A stretch of 64,000 nt of DNA. It comes from Candidatus Scybalocola faecipullorum (GTDB taxonomy: Bacteria; Bacillota; Clostridia; Lachnospirales; Lachnospiraceae). Where the stretch lies: positions 101,407-165,406 of the forward strand of contig DVJY01000055.1 of assembly GCA_018716485.1 (NCBI GenBank), written 5' to 3'. Of this stretch, positions 37,266-47,440 are shown piece by piece (positions within the stretch are counted from its first letter, which is position 1; each line of letters starts with the position of its first letter). Both the position numbers and the translations under genes were made by a program. The notes below the pieces were generated by a model that was not told the origin of the DNA, made no database searches, and saw only the letters and a list, made by a program, of their open reading frames with translations.

Positions 37266-37630
37266 GTCCGGGAAAGAGCGGAAACATTGTGCATTAAATT
37301 GATAAACAATGAAAAAAGCATTGATACTGCGGACAAAATGAATGAGAAACCGGAAGGGCAGTATGATTTGTGTTAAATTTGCATAAAGAGTAGGTAAAGT
37401 GGTTGGTTACTTTCGTGAAAAAAGCATTTTGACTTTTAAAAATAAAATGGTAATATAATTACTGAGCTTCGGGTAAGTATAAGAAAGCACATAGGTCTGC
37501 CTGTTTCGGCAGAGACTAAGTTTAAGAAGATTTTTAGGAAATCTTTATAATTTTCAACTATCATTTTTTTATATTTCAATCTATACTTAAGCTTGACAAA
37601 TCTTAATGTGGGTTAGGAGGAAGGATTTTT
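37266..37630 (+). promoter_or_regulatory. Promoter and long structured leader before glycosyltransferase gene
   Basis: This 365-bp gap has no gene. TTGACT (37429-37434) with TAATAT at 37451 (16-nt spacer) or TATAAT at 37454 (19-nt spacer) is a probable promoter, giving a leader of about 165 nt. Inside it, TAAGTATA (37474-37481) can pair with TATACTTA (37582-37589), closing a domain that also holds a CTGCC/GGCAG hairpin and an AAGATTT/AAATCTT hairpin. I could not match it to a known riboswitch class. The first 160 bp show nothing recognisable. Confidence 0.45.
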
Positions 37631-38899
37631 ATGCTTACAGTAATTAGAACCGCAGCGCTGATCGTAGGACTGTTCTTTACGGTAGGATATTTATACCAAG
37701 TTTTCTATGTGCTGGTCGGTTTGCTGAAGACGCCGAAAACATATGAGGAAACAAAAAAATATAAATACGGTGTTTTAATTTCTGCAAGAAATGAAAGTGC
37801 GGTCATTGCTCAGCTGATACAGAGTATTAAACAGCAAAATTATCCTAAAAAACTGATTACAGTTTTCGTTGTGGCAGATAACTGTACAGATCATACAGCA
37901 GAGATTGCAAGACAGGCGGGGGCGGTTGTCTATGAAAGATTTAACAAGGAGCAGGTAGGTAAAGGTTATGCGCTGGATTGGCTGTTAAAAAATATTGCCA
38001 AGGATTACGGCGAAGATGCCTTTGACGGTTATTTTGTCTTCGATGCAGATAATATTCTTGATGAAAACTATGTCGCTGAGATGAATAAAGTTTTTGGCAG
38101 CGGTTATCGTGTCATCACAAGTTACCGTAATTCCAAAAACTATGGAGACAACTGGATTTCTGCCGGATATGCACTGTGGTTTCTCAGGGAAGCCAAGTAC
38201 ATTAATAATGCCCGTATGATGCTTGGGACAAGCTGTGCGGTTTCCGGAACCGGCTTTCTTGTAAGCCGTGAAGTTTTTGAGAAAAACGGCGGCTGGAAAC
38301 ATCATCTGCTTACAGAAGATATTGAATTTTCAACAGACTGTATTGTTCAGGGCGAACGTATCGGCTACTGCAATTCAGCGATTATTTATGATGAACAGCC
38401 GACAACGTTTAAAGCGTCATGGAATCAGAGACTGCGCTGGTCCAAAGGTTTTTATCAGGTATTTTTTAATTACGGCGGAAAGCTGTGTAAAAATATTTTT
38501 AAGAAGCATAGTTTTGCAGCTTACGATATGTTTATGACGATCGCACCGGGCGTGCTGCTGACGCTGGCAACATTTGCTATCGGTATCGCCGGAGTGATTT
38601 ATGCGCTTGTTAACCCTGTGTATATGAATGTGATGGTACATTCGCTGACGGAAACAGTTGTATTTGCCCTTGGCGCAAGTTATGTAACGATGTTTACACT
38701 GGGACTGATCACGACTGTAACAGAGTGGGATCAGATCCATACCCGCAATTGGAAGAAAATAGCATATTTGTTTACATTTCCGGTATATATTATGACATAT
38801 ATTCCGATTTCACTTGTAGCGCTGGTGAAGAAGATCCAGTGGGTGCCAATTCAGCACAACGTTGTTAAAACTGCCGGAGAAATCCGTCAGATGCAGTAA
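37631..38899 (+). CDS. Membrane glycosyltransferase, family 2 (processive type)
   Basis: A 422-residue GT2 enzyme. One N-terminal membrane helix precedes the catalytic domain, with FDADN (Asp138, Asp140), TED (228-230) and QRLRW (266-270), the D,D,TED,QxxRW set of processive synthases such as cellulose, hyaluronan and poly-N-acetylglucosamine synthases. Three or four C-terminal helices follow. It is monocistronic, with no accessory export or modification genes beside it, so the product is unknown. GTTAGGAGGAAGG precedes the ATG. Confidence 0.9.
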   Translation: MLTVIRTAALIVGLFFTVGYLYQVFYVLVGLLKTPKTYEETKKYKYGVLISARNESAVIAQLIQSIKQQNYPKKLITVFVVADNCTDHTAEIARQAGAVVYERFNKEQVGKGYALDWLLKNIAKDYGEDAFDGYFVFDADNILDENYVAEMNKVFGSGYRVITSYRNSKNYGDNWISAGYALWFLREAKYINNARMMLGTSCAVSGTGFLVSREVFEKNGGWKHHLLTEDIEFSTDCIVQGERIGYCNSAIIYDEQPTTFKASWNQRLRWSKGFYQVFFNYGGKLCKNIFKKHSFAAYDMFMTIAPGVLLTLATFAIGIAGVIYALVNPVYMNVMVHSLTETVVFALGASYVTMFTLGLITTVTEWDQIHTRNWKKIAYLFTFPVYIMTYIPISLVALVKKIQWVPIQHNVVKTAGEIRQMQ

Positions 38900-38925
38900 A
38901 AAGAAGTTATTGAATGAAGTTAATA

Positions 38926-38962
38926 AAAAATCTCCAGCCATATAATGCGGCTGGAGATTTTT
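38926..38962. terminator. Bidirectional terminator between glycosyltransferase gene and lspA
   Basis: AAAAATCTCCAGCC and GGCTGGAGATTTTT pair perfectly around a 9-nt loop, with A and T runs on both sides, serving the two convergent genes. Confidence 0.9.
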
Positions 38963-38980
38963 GTATTAGAAAAGTGACGC

Positions 38981-39439
38981 CTATTTCTTATCGAAGAACA
39001 GGGCGCCGGCCAGAGAAAACAGGAAGCCTGCAAAAATAAAAAAATCGCCGAGATTGAAAATGATGTTCTGAAATTTTTTGGGTCCCACATTAAAGCGGAT
39101 ATAATCGGTGACAGTGCCTTTGATCAGACGGTCATAGGCATTGCTTCCCGCACCGCCCAGAAGCAGCGTCAGTCCGGCTTTCAGAAGGATATTGCCCCGA
39201 CGGCCGCAGACAGCTGTCAGCAGACCCGCGATAAAACCAAGACATATCATTGTAAATGCAAGCAGAAACCGGACATTGTTTTTAAGAAAGCCAAGCATGG
39301 CACCGGGATTTTTAAATTGGGTTAAGGTGACCTTTCCGGCCAGAATTTTGACCGGCAGTTTCAGCCGTTTTTTTTCTACACGGTATTTTATGAAAAGATC
39401 AGCGCCGCAAAGACCGGCTGCAGTTAAAAACCATAGCAT
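38981..39439 (-). CDS. lspA: Lipoprotein signal peptidase (LspA-like)
   Basis: A 152-residue membrane aspartyl protease that removes signal peptides from prolipoproteins, such as the GerMN and ComEA proteins here. Four membrane helices; the two catalytic aspartates are in GSNAYDRLIKG and FNLGDFFIFAG. The NPGAMLGF motif replaces the more common NxGAAFG. Start at 39439 follows AAGGAGG; longer in-frame sequence upstream is not used. The gene stands alone, not beside rluD or ileS as in many genomes. Confidence 0.85.
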   Translation of the reverse strand: MLWFLTAAGLCGADLFIKYRVEKKRLKLPVKILAGKVTLTQFKNPGAMLGFLKNNVRFLLAFTMICLGFIAGLLTAVCGRRGNILLKAGLTLLLGGAGSNAYDRLIKGTVTDYIRFNVGPKKFQNIIFNLGDFFIFAGFLFSLAGALFFDKK

Positions 39440-39518
39440 CGGCAAAACCTCCTTTTGGCTATTATACCCGACAGCGGACAGATTCGGCAAGAGGGAGCAG
39501 AGGATTTAATAAATGTTA

Positions 39519-39547
39519 TTGACAAATTGATGTATTTATGAGAAAAT
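39519..39547 (+). promoter_or_regulatory. Promoter for riboswitch-controlled mntP
   Basis: TTGACA (39519-39524), 17-nt spacer, GAAAAT (39542-39547), just before the aptamer. Confidence 0.65.
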
Positions 39548-39565
39548 TTTCAGGAAATTAAAAAA

Positions 39566-39691
39566 GTCCTGTGAGGGAGTAGTTTGCGGAAAGCCGCGGT
39601 AATATCAACATCATGATGAAAATCTGGTATTGCCTTAAAAAATGAGACTCACAGACAGCAGAGTGTCCTGTTGTCTGTGAGCCTTTTTTTT
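39566..39691 (+). ncRNA. yybP-ykoY manganese riboswitch with terminator
   Basis: The aptamer (39566-39656) has the conserved GGGAGTAG, TCAACATC, GGTATTGCC and TGAGACT elements, closed by stem P1 (GTCCTGTGAG with CTCACAGAC). The 3' strand of P1 is also the 5' arm of a terminator, 39648-39661 pairing with 39668-39681, followed by eight T. Metal binding should stabilise P1 and prevent the terminator, turning on mntP. This class is an established Mn2+ sensor. Confidence 0.92.
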
Positions 39692-39710
39692 CCAGTAGGA
39701 GGAATGAGGG

Positions 39711-40271
39711 ATGAGTTTTTTTGCATTATTCACTTTGGCTGTAGGCCTTGCGATGGATGCGTTTGCCGTATCTATATGCAAAGGTCTTGCCATGAAAAAA
39801 TTATCGTTAAAGCATATGGTCATTGTCGGTTTATGGTTCGGCGGTTTTCAGGCTTTAATGCCGGCTGTCGGTTATCTGCTCGGCGTCCAGTTTGCGGAGA
39901 GGATATCTGCCATAGATCATTGGATCGCCTTTATTTTGCTTGCGCTGATCGGCGCCAACATGATCCGTGAAGCTGTGTCCGGAGAGGAAGAAGAAGCGGA
40001 TGCCTCGCTTGCGCCGGGGAAAATGGTCATACTGGCGATTGCCACAAGTATTGATGCGCTGGCTGTAGGCATTACTTTTGCCTTTTTGTCAGTAGATATT
40101 GTTCCGGCGGTCACATGCATCGGCGTCATTACATTTGTTTTATCGGCGGTCGGCGTGAAAGTAGGAAATGTATTTGGCATACGGTATAAGGCGAAAGCGG
40201 AGATTATCGGCGGCGTGATTCTGATCCTTCTCGGCGTCAGAATCCTTTTGGAGCATTTGGGCGTTTTTTAG
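39711..40271 (+). CDS. mntP: Manganese efflux pump MntP
   Basis: A 186-residue, six-helix membrane protein that exports excess Mn2+. Two related halves carry the key acidic motifs, [14 protein letters not shown] in the first and [15 protein letters not shown] in the second, plus [15 protein letters not shown]. The manganese riboswitch directly upstream supports the assignment. TAGGAGGAATGAGGG precedes the ATG. Confidence 0.96.
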   Translation: MSFFALFTLAVGLAMDAFAVSICKGLAMKKLSLKHMVIVGLWFGGFQALMPAVGYLLGVQFAERISAIDHWIAFILLALIGANMIREAVSGEEEEADASLAPGKMVILAIATSIDALAVGITFAFLSVDIVPAVTCIGVITFVLSAVGVKVGNVFGIRYKAKAEIIGGVILILLGVRILLEHLGVF

Positions 40272-40392
40272 TGACGGCTTATTTTAAGAACATTTTGTGA
40301 AAAAATCGGATTTTAACTGGACGAAGCGGTTAAATTAGGCTATCATAATAAAGAATAAATGCGAGAAGGAGAAAAGGAGATAATTAAAATTA

Positions 40393-42390
40393 ATGAATGA
40401 CAATAAACAAAATAATAACAAAAATAACAAGAAAAATGTGACAGTAGCTATTGCCGGCGTTGTTGTTGTTATATGTATTCTTGTTTTGTTTAATGTTCTC
40501 GCAAGTCAGATCCGGGAAAGTCAGCGTGTGGAAATCAGCTACAGCCAGTTTCTTCAGATGCTGGACGACGGTGAAGTCGAGAGCGTGACAAGCACAACAA
40601 GCGGTACATTGGAGATTACCAGAAAGGACGACGGCGAACTGATTCCAAAGACCTATTACACAGGTGCATTTACAGATTTGGATCTTGTAGACCGTCTTAA
40701 TGATGCCGGTGTGGAATTCCAGCAGGAGGTGCCGAGTTCAAGCTCAGGTATTTTAAATATTCTGCTCGTATATATTCTTCCGTTTGTCATTTTATACGGC
40801 ATCTTTTTCCTTGTATTCCGTTCGGTATCCAAAGGCGGCGGTATGATGGGCGTTGGAAAAAGCAATGCGAAAATGTATGTTCAAAAAGAGACAGGCGTAA
40901 CATTTAAAGATGTTGCAGGTCAGGATGAGGCGAAGGAATCACTGAAAGAAATCGTGGATTTTCTCCACTATCCGGGCAAGTACACTCAGATCGGCGCCAA
41001 ACTGCCTAAAGGGGCGCTTCTTGTGGGCCCTCCGGGAACAGGTAAGACACTGCTGGCCAAGGCGGTTGCCGGCGAGGCAGGCGTTCCGTTTTATTCACTG
41101 TCCGGTTCAGACTTTGTGGAAATGTTTGTCGGTGTCGGTGCCTCCAGAGTGCGCGATCTGTTTAAAAATGCGCAGCAGTCCGCACCGTGTATTATTTTTA
41201 TTGATGAGCTTGATGCCATCGGCAAGCGGCGTGACTCCACTTACGGAGGCAACGATGAGCGTGAGCAGACATTAAACCAGCTGCTCTCAGAGATGGATGG
41301 TTTTGACTCATCGAAAGGTATTATTATTCTCGGCGCAACAAACCGGCCTGAAATTCTTGATAAAGCGCTCTTGAGACCGGGGCGTTTTGATCGAAGGATT
41401 ATTGTTGAAAAGCCGGATTTAAAGGGCCGTATTGAAACGCTTAAAGTCCATGCGAAAAATGTCAATATGGATGAAAGTGTGGATTTTAAAGAAATCGCGC
41501 TGGCCACAAGCGGCGCTGTCGGATCTGATCTGGCAAATATTATTAACGAAGCGGCTCTGAGCGCGGTCAGACATCGCCGGATGGCAGTAACTCAGAGTGA
41601 TTTGTTTGAATCTGTAGAAGTTGTTATCGCCGGTAAAGCAAAAAAAGACCGGGTACTCAGTGCAAAAGAAAGACGTATCGTATCTTATCATGAAGTCGGA
41701 CATGCGCTGACAGCGGCGCTTCAGAAAAATACAGAACCGGTACAAAAAATTACAATTATACCGAGAACGATGGGTGCGCTTGGCTATACGATGCAGGTGC
41801 CTGAAGAAGAAAAATATCTGATGTCTCAAAAAGAGATGGAAGAAGAACTGGTCGTATTATTTGGCGGCCGTGCGGCAGAGTTTGTGAAGTTTGATTCAGT
41901 GACAACCGGTGCATCCAATGATATTGAGCGTGCGACGCAGATGGCGCGCAGTATGGTGACGATGTATGGTATGTCTGAGAAGTTCGGACTGATGGGGCTT
42001 GAATCCATCGAGAACCGGTATCTTGACGGACGGGCTGTTTTAAACTGCGGTGATGAGACGGCCGGAGAAATCGACAAAGAAGTTATGCGGATTCTTAAAG
42101 AAGCCTATGCAAAAGCAGTTGAACTGCTGAAAGACAATATGGAGGCATTGGACAGAATTTCAGCATATCTCATTGAAAATGAAACAATTACCGGCAAGGA
42201 GTTCATGGATATTTTTAATAAGGTACGTGTTGAAAACGGACAGGAACCGCTTGGCCTTAAGGAAAATGATGTGGCAAAAGAAGCCATAGCCATTGAGGCC
42301 TCTGTTGAAGAAGCCCATGAGCAGAATATAGGAAACACTGCACAAAGCAGCCCAAGCGCACCGCAGGATCAGGGCGCTGACCACGAATAA
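40393..42390 (+). CDS. ftsH: ATP-dependent zinc metalloprotease FtsH
   Basis: A 665-residue membrane-anchored AAA protease. Two membrane helices (about 14-36 and 115-137) flank a short periplasmic-side domain. Walker A is at residues 212-219 (GPPGTGKT), Walker B is [12 protein letters not shown], and the SRH region is [20 protein letters not shown]. The zinc site is HEVGH (433-437), with a downstream Asp in the M41 domain. The C-terminal tail of about 40 residues is low complexity. It degrades misfolded membrane and regulatory proteins. Monocistronic, ending at a strong terminator. Confidence 0.98.
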   Translation: MNDNKQNNNKNNKKNVTVAIAGVVVVICILVLFNVLASQIRESQRVEISYSQFLQMLDDGEVESVTSTTSGTLEITRKDDGELIPKTYYTGAFTDLDLVDRLNDAGVEFQQEVPSSSSGILNILLVYILPFVILYGIFFLVFRSVSKGGGMMGVGKSNAKMYVQKETGVTFKDVAGQDEAKESLKEIVDFLHYPGKYTQIGAKLPKGALLVGPPGTGKTLLAKAVAGEAGVPFYSLSGSDFVEMFVGVGASRVRDLFKNAQQSAPCIIFIDELDAIGKRRDSTYGGNDEREQTLNQLLSEMDGFDSSKGIIILGATNRPEILDKALLRPGRFDRRIIVEKPDLKGRIETLKVHAKNVNMDESVDFKEIALATSGAVGSDLANIINEAALSAVRHRRMAVTQSDLFESVEVVIAGKAKKDRVLSAKERRIVSYHEVGHALTAALQKNTEPVQKITIIPRTMGALGYTMQVPEEEKYLMSQKEMEEELVVLFGGRAAEFVKFDSVTTGASNDIERATQMARSMVTMYGMSEKFGLMGLESIENRYLDGRAVLNCGDETAGEIDKEVMRILKEAYAKAVELLKDNMEALDRISAYLIENETITGKEFMDIFNKVRVENGQEPLGLKENDVAKEAIAIEASVEEAHEQNIGNTAQSSPSAPQDQGADHE

Positions 42391-42402
42391 ATAATGAATC
42401 AT

Positions 42403-42452
42403 AAGTCCTGAAGTTACGGCTGACCAAAGCTGACAGACTTCAGGACTTTTTT
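42403..42452 (+). terminator. Terminator of ftsH
   Basis: AAGTCCTGAAGT (42403-42414) pairs perfectly with ACTTCAGGACTT (42437-42448), followed by a T run. Confidence 0.9.
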
Positions 42453-42515
42453 GACCGGTAAGCCGGTCAGACAGCAGCCGTTTGATCAGAAATAGCGGAA
42501 AAGAGGAGGAACATT

Positions 42516-44396
42516 GTGTTTAATATTGAGGAGGAATTGAAAAAGCTGCCGGCAAAGCCGGGGGTTTATATCATGCATGACAGCCATGATGATATTATTT
42601 ATGTGGGCAAAGCCATCAGTCTGAAAAATCGGGTTCGGCAGTATTTTCAAAGCAGCAGGAACCTGAGTCCGAAAATCGTGCAGATGGTCAGCCGCATCGC
42701 CCGCTTTGAATATATTATTACTGATTCGGAACTGGAAGCACTTGTTTTGGAATGTAATCTGATCAAAGAACACCGTCCTAAATATAATACGATGCTCAAG
42801 GACGATAAAACGTATCCGTATATCAAAGTAACTGTCAATGAGCCGTTCCCGAGAATTTTATTATCGAGGAAAATGAAAAAAGATAAGGCAAGGTATTTTG
42901 GCCCGTTTACAAGCAGTCTGGCAGTGAAAGATACCATCGAACTGCTTCAGAAAATTTATAAAATACGCACCTGCCATCGGGCGCTGCCAAAAGATATAGG
43001 CAAAGACCGGCCCTGCCTTTATTTTCATATTCATCAGTGCGGCGCGCCCTGCCAGGGATATGTTTCGCAGGAAGACTACAGCGTATCTGTTAAAGGTGTA
43101 CTTGGCTTTTTAAACGGTAATTACGGTCAGGTGGAGCAAATGCTGACTGACAGGATGATGGAAGCTTCGGAGAAGATGGAATATGAGAAAGCCATGGAGT
43201 ACAGAGATTTGCTCAAAAGTGTCCGCCATGTGGCTGAAAAACAAAAGATTACAAGTTCCCAGATGGAAGACCGGGACATTATCGCTTTTGCGAGAGCAGA
43301 TGATGAGGCTGTTGTCCAAGTATTTTTTGTGCGCGGCGGAAAACTTATCGGAAGAGAACATTTTTATGTGACTGGTGTGGGCAGCGACTCCCGCACCGAA
43401 GTCATGACAGCATTTGTCAAGCAGTTTTATGCGGGCGCGCCCTTTGTTCCGAAAGAACTGCTGCTTCAGGAGCCTATAGAGGATGAAGATGTGATTATCC
43501 AATGGCTTTCAGCTAAGCGGGGGCAAAAAGTGACAATCCGGGTGCCTGTACGGGGGCGGAAAGAGCGTATGGTGGAATTGGCCTATGAAAATGCCAGTCT
43601 TGTGCTGGCAAAGGACAGTGAGAAAATCAAACGGGAAGAGGCAAAGACCATCGGAGCTGTCAAAAATATTGCCGATATGCTGGATATTCCTTCCATTGTG
43701 AGAATTGAAGCTTTTGATATTTCAAATATCAGCGGTTATGAAAATGTGGGTTCGATGATTGTTTATGAAAACGGCAAACCAAAGCGCAATGCCTACAGAA
43801 AGTTTAAAATTAAAAGCTTTACGGGACAGGATGATTACCGTTCTATGAAAGAAGTACTGACGAGACGATTTACTCACGGCCTTGAAGAGCGCCGGACGCT
43901 GGAAATGAAACAGGGAGATTTTTCAATGGGCAGTTTCAGCAGTTTCCCGGATCTGATCATGATGGACGGGGGCAGGGGACAGGTCAATATCGCTCTGGAA
44001 GTACTTGATGAACTCCATTTAGACATTCCTGTGTGCGGCATGGTTAAAGATGATAATCACCGGACGCGGGGACTGTATTATCACAATGTTGAAATTCCCA
44101 TCGATAAGGATTCTGAAAGTTTCAAACTGATTACAAGAATACAAGATGAGGCGCACCGGTTTGCCATTGAATATCACAGAAATCTGAGGGGGAAGACACA
44201 GGTCAGATCAATTCTTGATGATATTGAAGGCATCGGGCCGGCCCGCAGAAAAGCGCTTCTGCGCCATTTCGGTGAAATCGGAAAAATCAGCACAGCTTCG
44301 GTGGAAGATTTGGCCGCTGTGGATACAATGAATGAAAATGCGGCTCGCAGTGTCTATAAATTTTTCCATCAAAATGAACCTGCGAGGAAAGTTTAA
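42516..44396 (+). CDS. uvrC: Excinuclease ABC subunit C
   Basis: A 626-residue nucleotide excision repair nuclease making the 3' and 5' incisions with UvrB. Domains: GIY-YIG at residues 10-90 ([16 protein letters not shown]), a Cys-containing region ([20 protein letters not shown]), UVR motif about 205-235, RNase H-like domain with FDISNISG and MDGG, and C-terminal helix-hairpin-helix ([16 protein letters not shown]). Its 3' end runs into a leader repeat also present before dnaE. GAGGAGG precedes the ATG. Confidence 0.97.
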   Translation: MFNIEEELKKLPAKPGVYIMHDSHDDIIYVGKAISLKNRVRQYFQSSRNLSPKIVQMVSRIARFEYIITDSELEALVLECNLIKEHRPKYNTMLKDDKTYPYIKVTVNEPFPRILLSRKMKKDKARYFGPFTSSLAVKDTIELLQKIYKIRTCHRALPKDIGKDRPCLYFHIHQCGAPCQGYVSQEDYSVSVKGVLGFLNGNYGQVEQMLTDRMMEASEKMEYEKAMEYRDLLKSVRHVAEKQKITSSQMEDRDIIAFARADDEAVVQVFFVRGGKLIGREHFYVTGVGSDSRTEVMTAFVKQFYAGAPFVPKELLLQEPIEDEDVIIQWLSAKRGQKVTIRVPVRGRKERMVELAYENASLVLAKDSEKIKREEAKTIGAVKNIADMLDIPSIVRIEAFDISNISGYENVGSMIVYENGKPKRNAYRKFKIKSFTGQDDYRSMKEVLTRRFTHGLEERRTLEMKQGDFSMGSFSSFPDLIMMDGGRGQVNIALEVLDELHLDIPVCGMVKDDNHRTRGLYYHNVEIPIDKDSESFKLITRIQDEAHRFAIEYHRNLRGKTQVRSILDDIEGIGPARRKALLRHFGEIGKISTASVEDLAAVDTMNENAARSVYKFFHQNEPARKV

Positions 44397-44401
44397 AAGT
44401 G

Positions 44402-44455
44402 AACTTCCAAATCTGCCATTATTGACGCAGCAGGTGCGTCAGGAAAGAGGAAAGA
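44402..44455 (+). repeat. 54-bp leader repeat, copy 1 (between uvrC and hprK)
   Basis: Identical at 49 of 54 positions to 50182-50235. Contains the hairpin TGACGCA/TGCGTCA (44423-44441, loop GCAGG) and ends in a GAGGAAA ribosome site directly before an ATG. An imperfect GGAAAGTT/AACTTCC stem overlaps its 5' edge and the uvrC 3' end. The ATG after this copy opens only a 10-codon frame. Confidence 0.85.
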
Positions 44456-44488
44456 ATGACGGCAATAAAAGAATTGAGAAATATGTGA
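44456..44488 (+). CDS. Possible 10-codon leader ORF after repeat copy 1
   Basis: ATG at 44456 sits exactly where the dnaE ATG sits relative to repeat copy 2, with GAGGAAAG before it. It encodes MTAIKELRNM and stops at 44488. The hprK promoter begins inside it, so it may be a remnant, not a working leader peptide. Confidence 0.25.
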   Translation: MTAIKELRNM

Positions 44489-44502
44489 TTGTATGATATG
44501 AT
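44474..44502 (+). promoter_or_regulatory. Promoter for hprK cluster
   Basis: TTGAGA (44474-44479), 17-nt spacer, TATGAT (44497-44502), 33 bp before the hprK ATG. Confidence 0.75.
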
Positions 44503-44535
44503 AAAAGAAACTGTGTGTACGATAAGGAGGAGCGT

Positions 44536-45492
44536 ATGTTTGATGATATGAAGGCCAGTTACAGTGTAAAGCTGAGCCGTATAATCGAAAGAACAGGACT
44601 GAGAAATCTCACGGAAAATATTAACACTGAGAAAATTTTGATCAGAGAAACAGATATTAACCGTCCGGCGCTGCAGCTTGCGGGATTCTTTGATAATTTC
44701 GATAATCATCGTGTGCAGATTATCGGAAATGTAGAATATTCTTATATTTCCAAAGTTTATGAAGATCAGGGCGCTGAGATGATTGAGAAAATATTTCAGC
44801 AGGGCATTCCGTGCCTTGTTTACTGCAGAAACCTTCAGCCAAGCCAGCAGATTATAGATTTGGGAGAAAAGTACAACATTCCTGTATTGTCATCGCCTCA
44901 GGAGACATCGGCGTTTACTGTGAAGCTGATTTATGTGCTGACAGAAGAATTGGCGCCTAGAATTTCCATTCACGGCGTTCTTGTTGACGTTTACGGCGAG
45001 GGCGTGCTGATCATCGGTGAAAGCGGTATCGGTAAAAGCGAAGCGGCGCTGGAACTGATCAAGCGCGGACATCGTCTTGTTTCCGATGACGTTGTTGAGA
45101 TTAAGCGTGTCGGCGATAATCGCCTGATCGGAAGCGCGCCGGAGATCACAAGATATTTTATTGAATTAAGAGGTATCGGTATCATCGACGTGAAGACATT
45201 GTTCGGTGTTGAGAGTGTCAAAGAATCTCAGCGTATTAACCTTGTCGTAAAACTGGAAGAATGGGACAGAGAAAAAGAATATGATCGTCTCGGACTGGAA
45301 GAAAAATACACAGAATTTCTCGGCGAAAAGCTTGTCTGCCATTCGATTCCTATCCGTCCGGGCAGAAATCTGGCGATTATCGTTGAGTCGGCGGCAGTCA
45401 ACTACCGTCAGAAGAAGATGGGCTACAACGCAGCGCATGAGCTGTACCGCCGTGTGACCGGCAACCTGCAGAGAAAGCGGGAAGAAGACTGA
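44536..45492 (+). CDS. hprK: HPr kinase/phosphorylase
   Basis: A 318-residue bifunctional enzyme that phosphorylates and dephosphorylates Ser46 of HPr or Crh in response to metabolic state. Walker A is GESGIGKS (161-168). The K/P-loop neighbourhood shows HGVLVDVYG and RGHRLVSDDVVEI, and the C-terminal signature ELRGIGIIDV is present. Its likely partner, the Crh-like protein, is encoded 3.8 kb downstream in the same cluster. ATG at 44536 is set by AAGGAGGAG. Confidence 0.97.
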   Translation: MFDDMKASYSVKLSRIIERTGLRNLTENINTEKILIRETDINRPALQLAGFFDNFDNHRVQIIGNVEYSYISKVYEDQGAEMIEKIFQQGIPCLVYCRNLQPSQQIIDLGEKYNIPVLSSPQETSAFTVKLIYVLTEELAPRISIHGVLVDVYGEGVLIIGESGIGKSEAALELIKRGHRLVSDDVVEIKRVGDNRLIGSAPEITRYFIELRGIGIIDVKTLFGVESVKESQRINLVVKLEEWDREKEYDRLGLEEKYTEFLGEKLVCHSIPIRPGRNLAIIVESAAVNYRQKKMGYNAAHELYRRVTGNLQRKREED

Positions 45493-45527
45493 TCAGTCTA
45501 TTAAAAACAAAGAGAGGATGATATTCA

Positions 45528-46475
45528 ATGGAAAAAATTTGCTTTGGCGTAGATATCGGAGGGACAACTGTAAAAATCGGCATTTTGTCCACAGACGGCC
45601 AAATTCTTGAAGATTGGGAAATTAAGACGAGGACAGAGGACAACGGCAGCCATATTCTGGATGATATTGCGGATTCTGTTAAAAAAGCGATGGCTGACAG
45701 AGGCTATACAAAAGATGATGTTGTCGGCGTCGGCATGGGTGTACCGGGTCCGGTTAAAGATGACGGCACAGTGCTTATGTGCGTCAATCTGGGCTGGGGT
45801 GTTTTTAATGTGGCTCAGGTGCTTTCTGAAAAGCTGGATGGCATGCCTGTCAAGGCCGGCAATGATGCCAATGTTGCGGCGCTGGGCGAACAGTGGCAGG
45901 GCGGCGGCAAAGGCCATCAGGATATGGTGATGGTAACGCTGGGCACAGGCGTCGGCGGCGGCATTGTTTTAGGCGGAAAGATTTTAGCCGGAACTTGTGG
46001 TGCAGCCGGAGAGATCGGCCATATGAATATTGTTGATGAGAAAGATATTATCGGTGTGTGCGGATGCGGCAACAGAGGCTGCCTTGAGCAGGTGGCATCA
46101 GCTACAGGTGTTGTGAAGCTTGCTAACCGTCTTGTTGCCGAAACTGAATGTCCGACCGTTTTAAGAGATCTTGATGAAATTACGGCAAAAGCTGTTTTAG
46201 ATGCGGCAAAAGCAGGTGATGCTGCGGCTGCGGAAGTTGTGGATACGATGACTTCTTATCTCGGAAAAGCGTTGGCGATGATCGCGGTTGTTGTGAATCC
46301 TGAAATTTTTGTCATCGGCGGCGGCGTTTCAAAAGCAGGCCAGTATTTAATCGATAAAATTCAGGAACACTATAAAGAGAAAGCTTTCCATGCGGTCAAA
46401 GATGCTGAATTTTCATTGGCAACGCTGGGCAACCATGCAGGTATGGTCGGTGCAGCAAAACTTGTACTTAATTAA
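45528..46475 (+). CDS. glcK: Glucokinase, ROK family
   Basis: A 315-residue sugar kinase. The ATP phosphate loop VDIGGTTVKIG is at the N terminus, the catalytic region is KAGNDANVAALGEQW, and the ROK zinc motif is CGCGNRGCLEQ, with GEIGHMNI supplying the histidine. Without a DNA-binding domain it is a kinase and not a ROK repressor. It would form glucose 6-phosphate, feeding the 6-phosphofructokinase at 53.8 kb. Follows hprK by 35 bp with AGAGAGGATG upstream. Confidence 0.93.
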   Translation: MEKICFGVDIGGTTVKIGILSTDGQILEDWEIKTRTEDNGSHILDDIADSVKKAMADRGYTKDDVVGVGMGVPGPVKDDGTVLMCVNLGWGVFNVAQVLSEKLDGMPVKAGNDANVAALGEQWQGGGKGHQDMVMVTLGTGVGGGIVLGGKILAGTCGAAGEIGHMNIVDEKDIIGVCGCGNRGCLEQVASATGVVKLANRLVAETECPTVLRDLDEITAKAVLDAAKAGDAAAAEVVDTMTSYLGKALAMIAVVVNPEIFVIGGGVSKAGQYLIDKIQEHYKEKAFHAVKDAEFSLATLGNHAGMVGAAKLVLN

Positions 46476-46492
46476 TCGGAGCGTATTTAACT

Positions 46493-47425
46493 ATGAATCA
46501 TCAATTCAGAAATGAATTAGAACTTATTGCAGGCGCAGGCAGCATCTTGTATGATGAGCCGATGCGCCTGCATACGACTTTTAGAATCGGCGGTACAGCC
46601 GATATTTTTGTGACACCTCAAAATGAAGAGCGTTTTGCGGCGGCTGTCAGACTGTGCCGTCAGCATGCCGTTCCATATTATGTGATCGGTAACGGGAGTA
46701 ATCTTCTTGTTGCAGACCGCGGTATCCGCGGTGTTGTTTTTCAGATTTATCATACAATGGACGATGTATCTTTTGAGGATAATAAAGACGGTACGGTCAC
46801 AGTGACGGCCGGTGCCGGAATCATGCTTTCAAAACTGGCGCGTACTGCGGCGGAGCACGGTTTGACAGGCCTTGAATTTGCCTCGGGCATTCCGGGAACA
46901 TTCGGCGGAGCGATGACAATGAATGCGGGAGCCTACGGCGGGGAGATGAGTCAGTGTGCCGTGAGCGCCAGAGTGATGGACTGCGAAGGCAATACAATGG
47001 AATTGAAGCAGGAAGCATTGGCGCTGGGCTATCGGACGAGTATTTTCCAGCAGCGTCATCTGATTGTGCTGAGCGCTTCGCTGCTTCTTAAAAAGGGCGA
47101 TACACAGAAAATTTTGGAGAAGATGGATGATCTGAACAGCCAGCGCAGAGAGAAACAGCCGTTGGAATATCCGAGCGCGGGAAGTACATTTAAGCGTCCG
47201 GAAGGCTATTTTGCCGGAAAGCTGATCCACGAAGCGGGCATGCGGGGCTTCTGCGTCGGAGATGCCTGTGTATCAGAAAAACACAGTGGATTTGTCATCA
47301 ATAAAGGCGAGGCTACGGCCGAAGATGTGCGCAGGCTGATCAAAGCCGTTCAGGATAAAGTGATGGAACAGTTCGGCGTTGCTTTAGAGATGGAAGTTAA
47401 GATGCTTGGAGAGTTTGAAGATTAA
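46493..47425 (+). CDS. murB: UDP-N-acetylenolpyruvoylglucosamine reductase
   Basis: FAD-dependent reduction of UDP-GlcNAc-enolpyruvate to UDP-MurNAc, the second committed step of peptidoglycan synthesis. The 310-residue protein has FAD-binding GNGSNLLVAD and SGIPGTFGGAMTMNAGAYGGE, and the catalytic serine in YPSAGSTFKRP. The short form lacking the Tyr loop is the type II MurB of Gram-positives. It lies 17 bp after glcK and 15 bp before rapZ. Confidence 0.96.
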   Translation: MNHQFRNELELIAGAGSILYDEPMRLHTTFRIGGTADIFVTPQNEERFAAAVRLCRQHAVPYYVIGNGSNLLVADRGIRGVVFQIYHTMDDVSFEDNKDGTVTVTAGAGIMLSKLARTAAEHGLTGLEFASGIPGTFGGAMTMNAGAYGGEMSQCAVSARVMDCEGNTMELKQEALALGYRTSIFQQRHLIVLSASLLLKKGDTQKILEKMDDLNSQRREKQPLEYPSAGSTFKRPEGYFAGKLIHEAGMRGFCVGDACVSEKHSGFVINKGEATAEDVRRLIKAVQDKVMEQFGVALEMEVKMLGEFED

Positions 47426-47440
47426 ACAGGAGGAGAACAG

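Noticed and set aside
37593..37598. TTGACA near the glycosyltransferase start as a promoter
   Set aside because: No -10 element follows at 16-18 nt; the position is occupied by the ribosome binding site.
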